Part shown: positions 5,217 through 5,961 of the stretch, piece by piece
Position numbering within the stretch: position 1 is the stretch's first letter
Layout: every line of letters starts with the position of its first letter
Assembly (NCBI GenBank): GCA_013696535.1
Contig: JACCYI010000144.1
Location: forward strand, 1-5,961
DNA length: 5,961 bases
DNA from: Solirubrobacterales bacterium
GTDB taxonomy: Bacteria > Actinomycetota > Thermoleophilia > Solirubrobacterales > Solirubrobacteraceae
Direction of reading: 5' to 3'
Translations under genes and position numbers: made by a program
Notes under the pieces: generated by a model
The model's database searches: none
Told to the model about the DNA's origin: nothing
What the model saw: only the letters and a program-made list of their open reading frames with translations

Positions 5217-5734
5217 GCGCACTCGACGAATTGCGCGAACTGCCGGGCGAGCACCGGCTCGCGGGCGCCGCGGCATCCGCGCTGGCGCTGACCCTCGTGC
5301 TCCCTTGGTATCAGAAGTCCTTCGTGCCGGCCGGCAGCAAGTCCTTCGTGCAACAGAACGTCAGCGCCTTCGGCGTCTTCTCCTTCGTGGAAGCGGCCGT
5401 GCTGCTCGTGTCGGCGGGCGTCCTGTATCTGATCTGGGCGCGATCCCAGCGGCAGGGGTTCCACCTTCCCGGCGGCGACGGCTTCGTCATCTCCCTCGCC
5501 GGTGCCTGGGCGGTCCTTCTGCTCGTGTGGCGTCTGTTCGACAAGCCCGAGGTCGACGGTGGAGCCGCCACGGTCGGCCTGCAATGGGGTATCTTCGCCG
5601 CGTTGCTCGCCGCGGGCGCGCTCGTCGCCGCCGGGGCTCGAGTGCGAGCCGCGCACCGGCCGGAGCCCCCCAACTCAGCCGCCGAGGCGCCCACCGAGGC
5701 GGCGGCTGGTCCTGAGCAGGACCAGCTTCTCTGA
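5213..5734 (+). CDS. Four-helix integral membrane protein, unknown function
   Basis: A 173-residue membrane protein with four predicted helices near residues 15-31, 52-75, 90-108 and 123-143, and a Pro/Glu/Ala-rich hydrophilic tail (146-173). Conserved-looking landmarks are LPWYQKSF (30-37) after helix 1, SAFGVFSFVEAAVLL (51-65), FHLPGGDG (83-90), VWRLFDKPEV (105-114) and GLQWGIFAALLAAGAL (122-137). I recall this pattern from uncharacterised membrane proteins of Solirubrobacterales but know no function. The start is the GTG at 5213, sharing GTGA with the EVE stop; the next bases give SALDELRELPGEHRLAG, a sensible cytoplasmic N-terminus. There is no Shine-Dalgarno, so termination-reinitiation coupling to the EVE gene is likely. 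Its last codons carry a perfect 9-bp hairpin. The open frame extends far upstream of 5213, but that part lies over the EVE and small helical genes in another frame and is Arg/Pro-rich shadow. Confidence 0.8.
   Translation: MSALDELRELPGEHRLAGAAASALALTLVLPWYQKSFVPAGSKSFVQQNVSAFGVFSFVEAAVLLVSAGVLYLIWARSQRQGFHLPGGDGFVISLAGAWAVLLLVWRLFDKPEVDGGAATVGLQWGIFAALLAAGALVAAGARVRAAHRPEPPNSAAEAPTEAAAGPEQDQLL
5705..5731 (+). terminator. Hairpin terminator inside the 3' end of the membrane-protein gene
   Basis: GCTGGTCCT-GAGC-AGGACCAGC is a perfect 9-bp stem (5705-5713 with 5718-5726) and a 4-nt loop, followed by TTCTCT. The stop codon (5732-5734) comes after the hairpin, so the last codons (GPEQDQLL) form the stem. 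The T-run is weak, as is common in high-GC genomes. On the minus strand no T-run follows. Confidence 0.55.
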
Positions 5735-5740
5735 CAGCAC

Positions 5741-5917
5741 TCACCGATCGCTGAGGTAGATCCCGAGCGGCAGCAGCAGCGTCGCCAGGAAGATCAGGCC
5801 GATCCCGGCCGCCACCGTGGCCTTCGACCGATATACGTGGCCGGCGGTTCCGATCAGAAAGCCCAGGAACATCAGGGCGACGAAGGGCTCGGGCGAGGGA
5901 GCGAACGCGGCGAGCAT
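5741..5917 (-). CDS. 58-residue two-helix membrane protein
   Basis: Reading the minus strand from the ATG at 5917-5915 to the TGA at 5743-5741 gives a 58-residue protein starting MLAAFAPSPEPFVALMFLGF. Two hydrophobic helices (about 12-28 and 34-54) flank a basic turn, GHVYRSKAT (26-34), which suggests both ends outside and the loop in the cytoplasm. The second helix contains GIGLIFLATLLLPLGIYL. The hydrophobic content, the absence of rare residues and the lack of any competing gene on the other strand argue that it is real despite its size. I believe similar short proteins exist in Solirubrobacterales, without known function. There is no Shine-Dalgarno at a usable distance. It is convergent with the four-helix protein, with 6 bp between the stops. 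Confidence 0.72.
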   Translation of the reverse strand: MLAAFAPSPEPFVALMFLGFLIGTAGHVYRSKATVAAGIGLIFLATLLLPLGIYLSDR

Positions 5918-5926
5918 CCGCGGGCG

Positions 5927-5932
5927 AGTATG
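5927..5932 (-). promoter_or_regulatory. Possible -10 box (CATACT) of the 58-residue membrane protein
   Basis: On the minus strand CATACT lies 9 nt before the ATG at 5917 and resembles TATAAT, though it lacks the TAG start of the other boxes. It fits the short-leader pattern of the window but is weaker evidence. Confidence 0.3.
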
Positions 5933-5941
5933 CCCACTCCC

Positions 5942-5961
5942 TATCCTCCAGCCCTCCTATG
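5942..5961 (+). promoter_or_regulatory. Possible promoter and start codon of a divergent gene at the right edge
   Basis: TATCCT (5942-5947) is followed 11 nt later by ATG at the last three bases of the window (5959-5961), the same spacing as before the ATPase gene. A gene reading out of the window is possible, but no coding sequence can be seen. Confidence 0.2.

Overview
The window is visibly GC-rich, with GTG as well as ATG starts, a lipoprotein signal sequence and several protein families that I associate with high-GC Actinobacteria. The closest fit is class Thermoleophilia (Solirubrobacterales and relatives): the small membrane proteins, the Cys-pair lipoprotein tail and the TAG-type -10 boxes set almost against start codons look like that group. 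This placement rests on family resemblance recalled from memory, not on a search. I see no tRNA, rRNA, CRISPR array, insertion sequence, integrase or prophage gene. The region looks like an ordinary, densely packed chromosomal segment.

Layout, left to right. (1) 1-686, minus: the N-terminal about 60% of a Ca2+/H+ antiporter (CAX family), cut by the left edge. (2) 724-1920, plus: an aldo/keto reductase-fold protein, divergent from the antiporter across only 37 bp, in which two of the four canonical catalytic residues appear to be replaced. (3) 1910-3007, minus: a secreted lipoprotein with a LppX/LolA-like look and a two-cysteine C-terminal tail; its 3' end overlaps the reductase 3' end by 11 bp. 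(4) 3173-4360, plus: an ArsA/Get3-type ATPase with a C-terminal Hsp20-like domain, overlapping by 8 bp a small helical protein (4353-4733). (5) 4758-5216, plus: an EVE-domain protein, overlapping by 4 bp (GTGA) a four-helix membrane protein (5213-5734). (6) 5741-5917, minus: a 58-residue two-helix membrane protein, convergent with the previous gene across 6 bp.

How the genes relate. Two translationally coupled pairs are clear: the ATPase with the small helical protein, and the EVE protein with the four-helix membrane protein. The ATPase and the divergent lipoprotein share a 165-bp intergenic region. The first pair could handle a membrane or tail-anchored client, but nothing here proves a client.

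The most striking window-wide signal is regulatory. Four genes (antiporter, reductase, ATPase, EVE) have a TAGnnT box ending 6-11 nt before the start codon and no Shine-Dalgarno sequence; in two of them an in-frame stop codon sits right against the start. This is the architecture of leaderless transcripts. The exported lipoprotein is the exception, with a strong GGAGGAG ribosome-binding site. I did not find a convincing new defence or mobile system. The best leads are the altered reductase active site, the cysteine-poor ArsA/Hsp20 ATPase with its small partner, and the promoter architecture.
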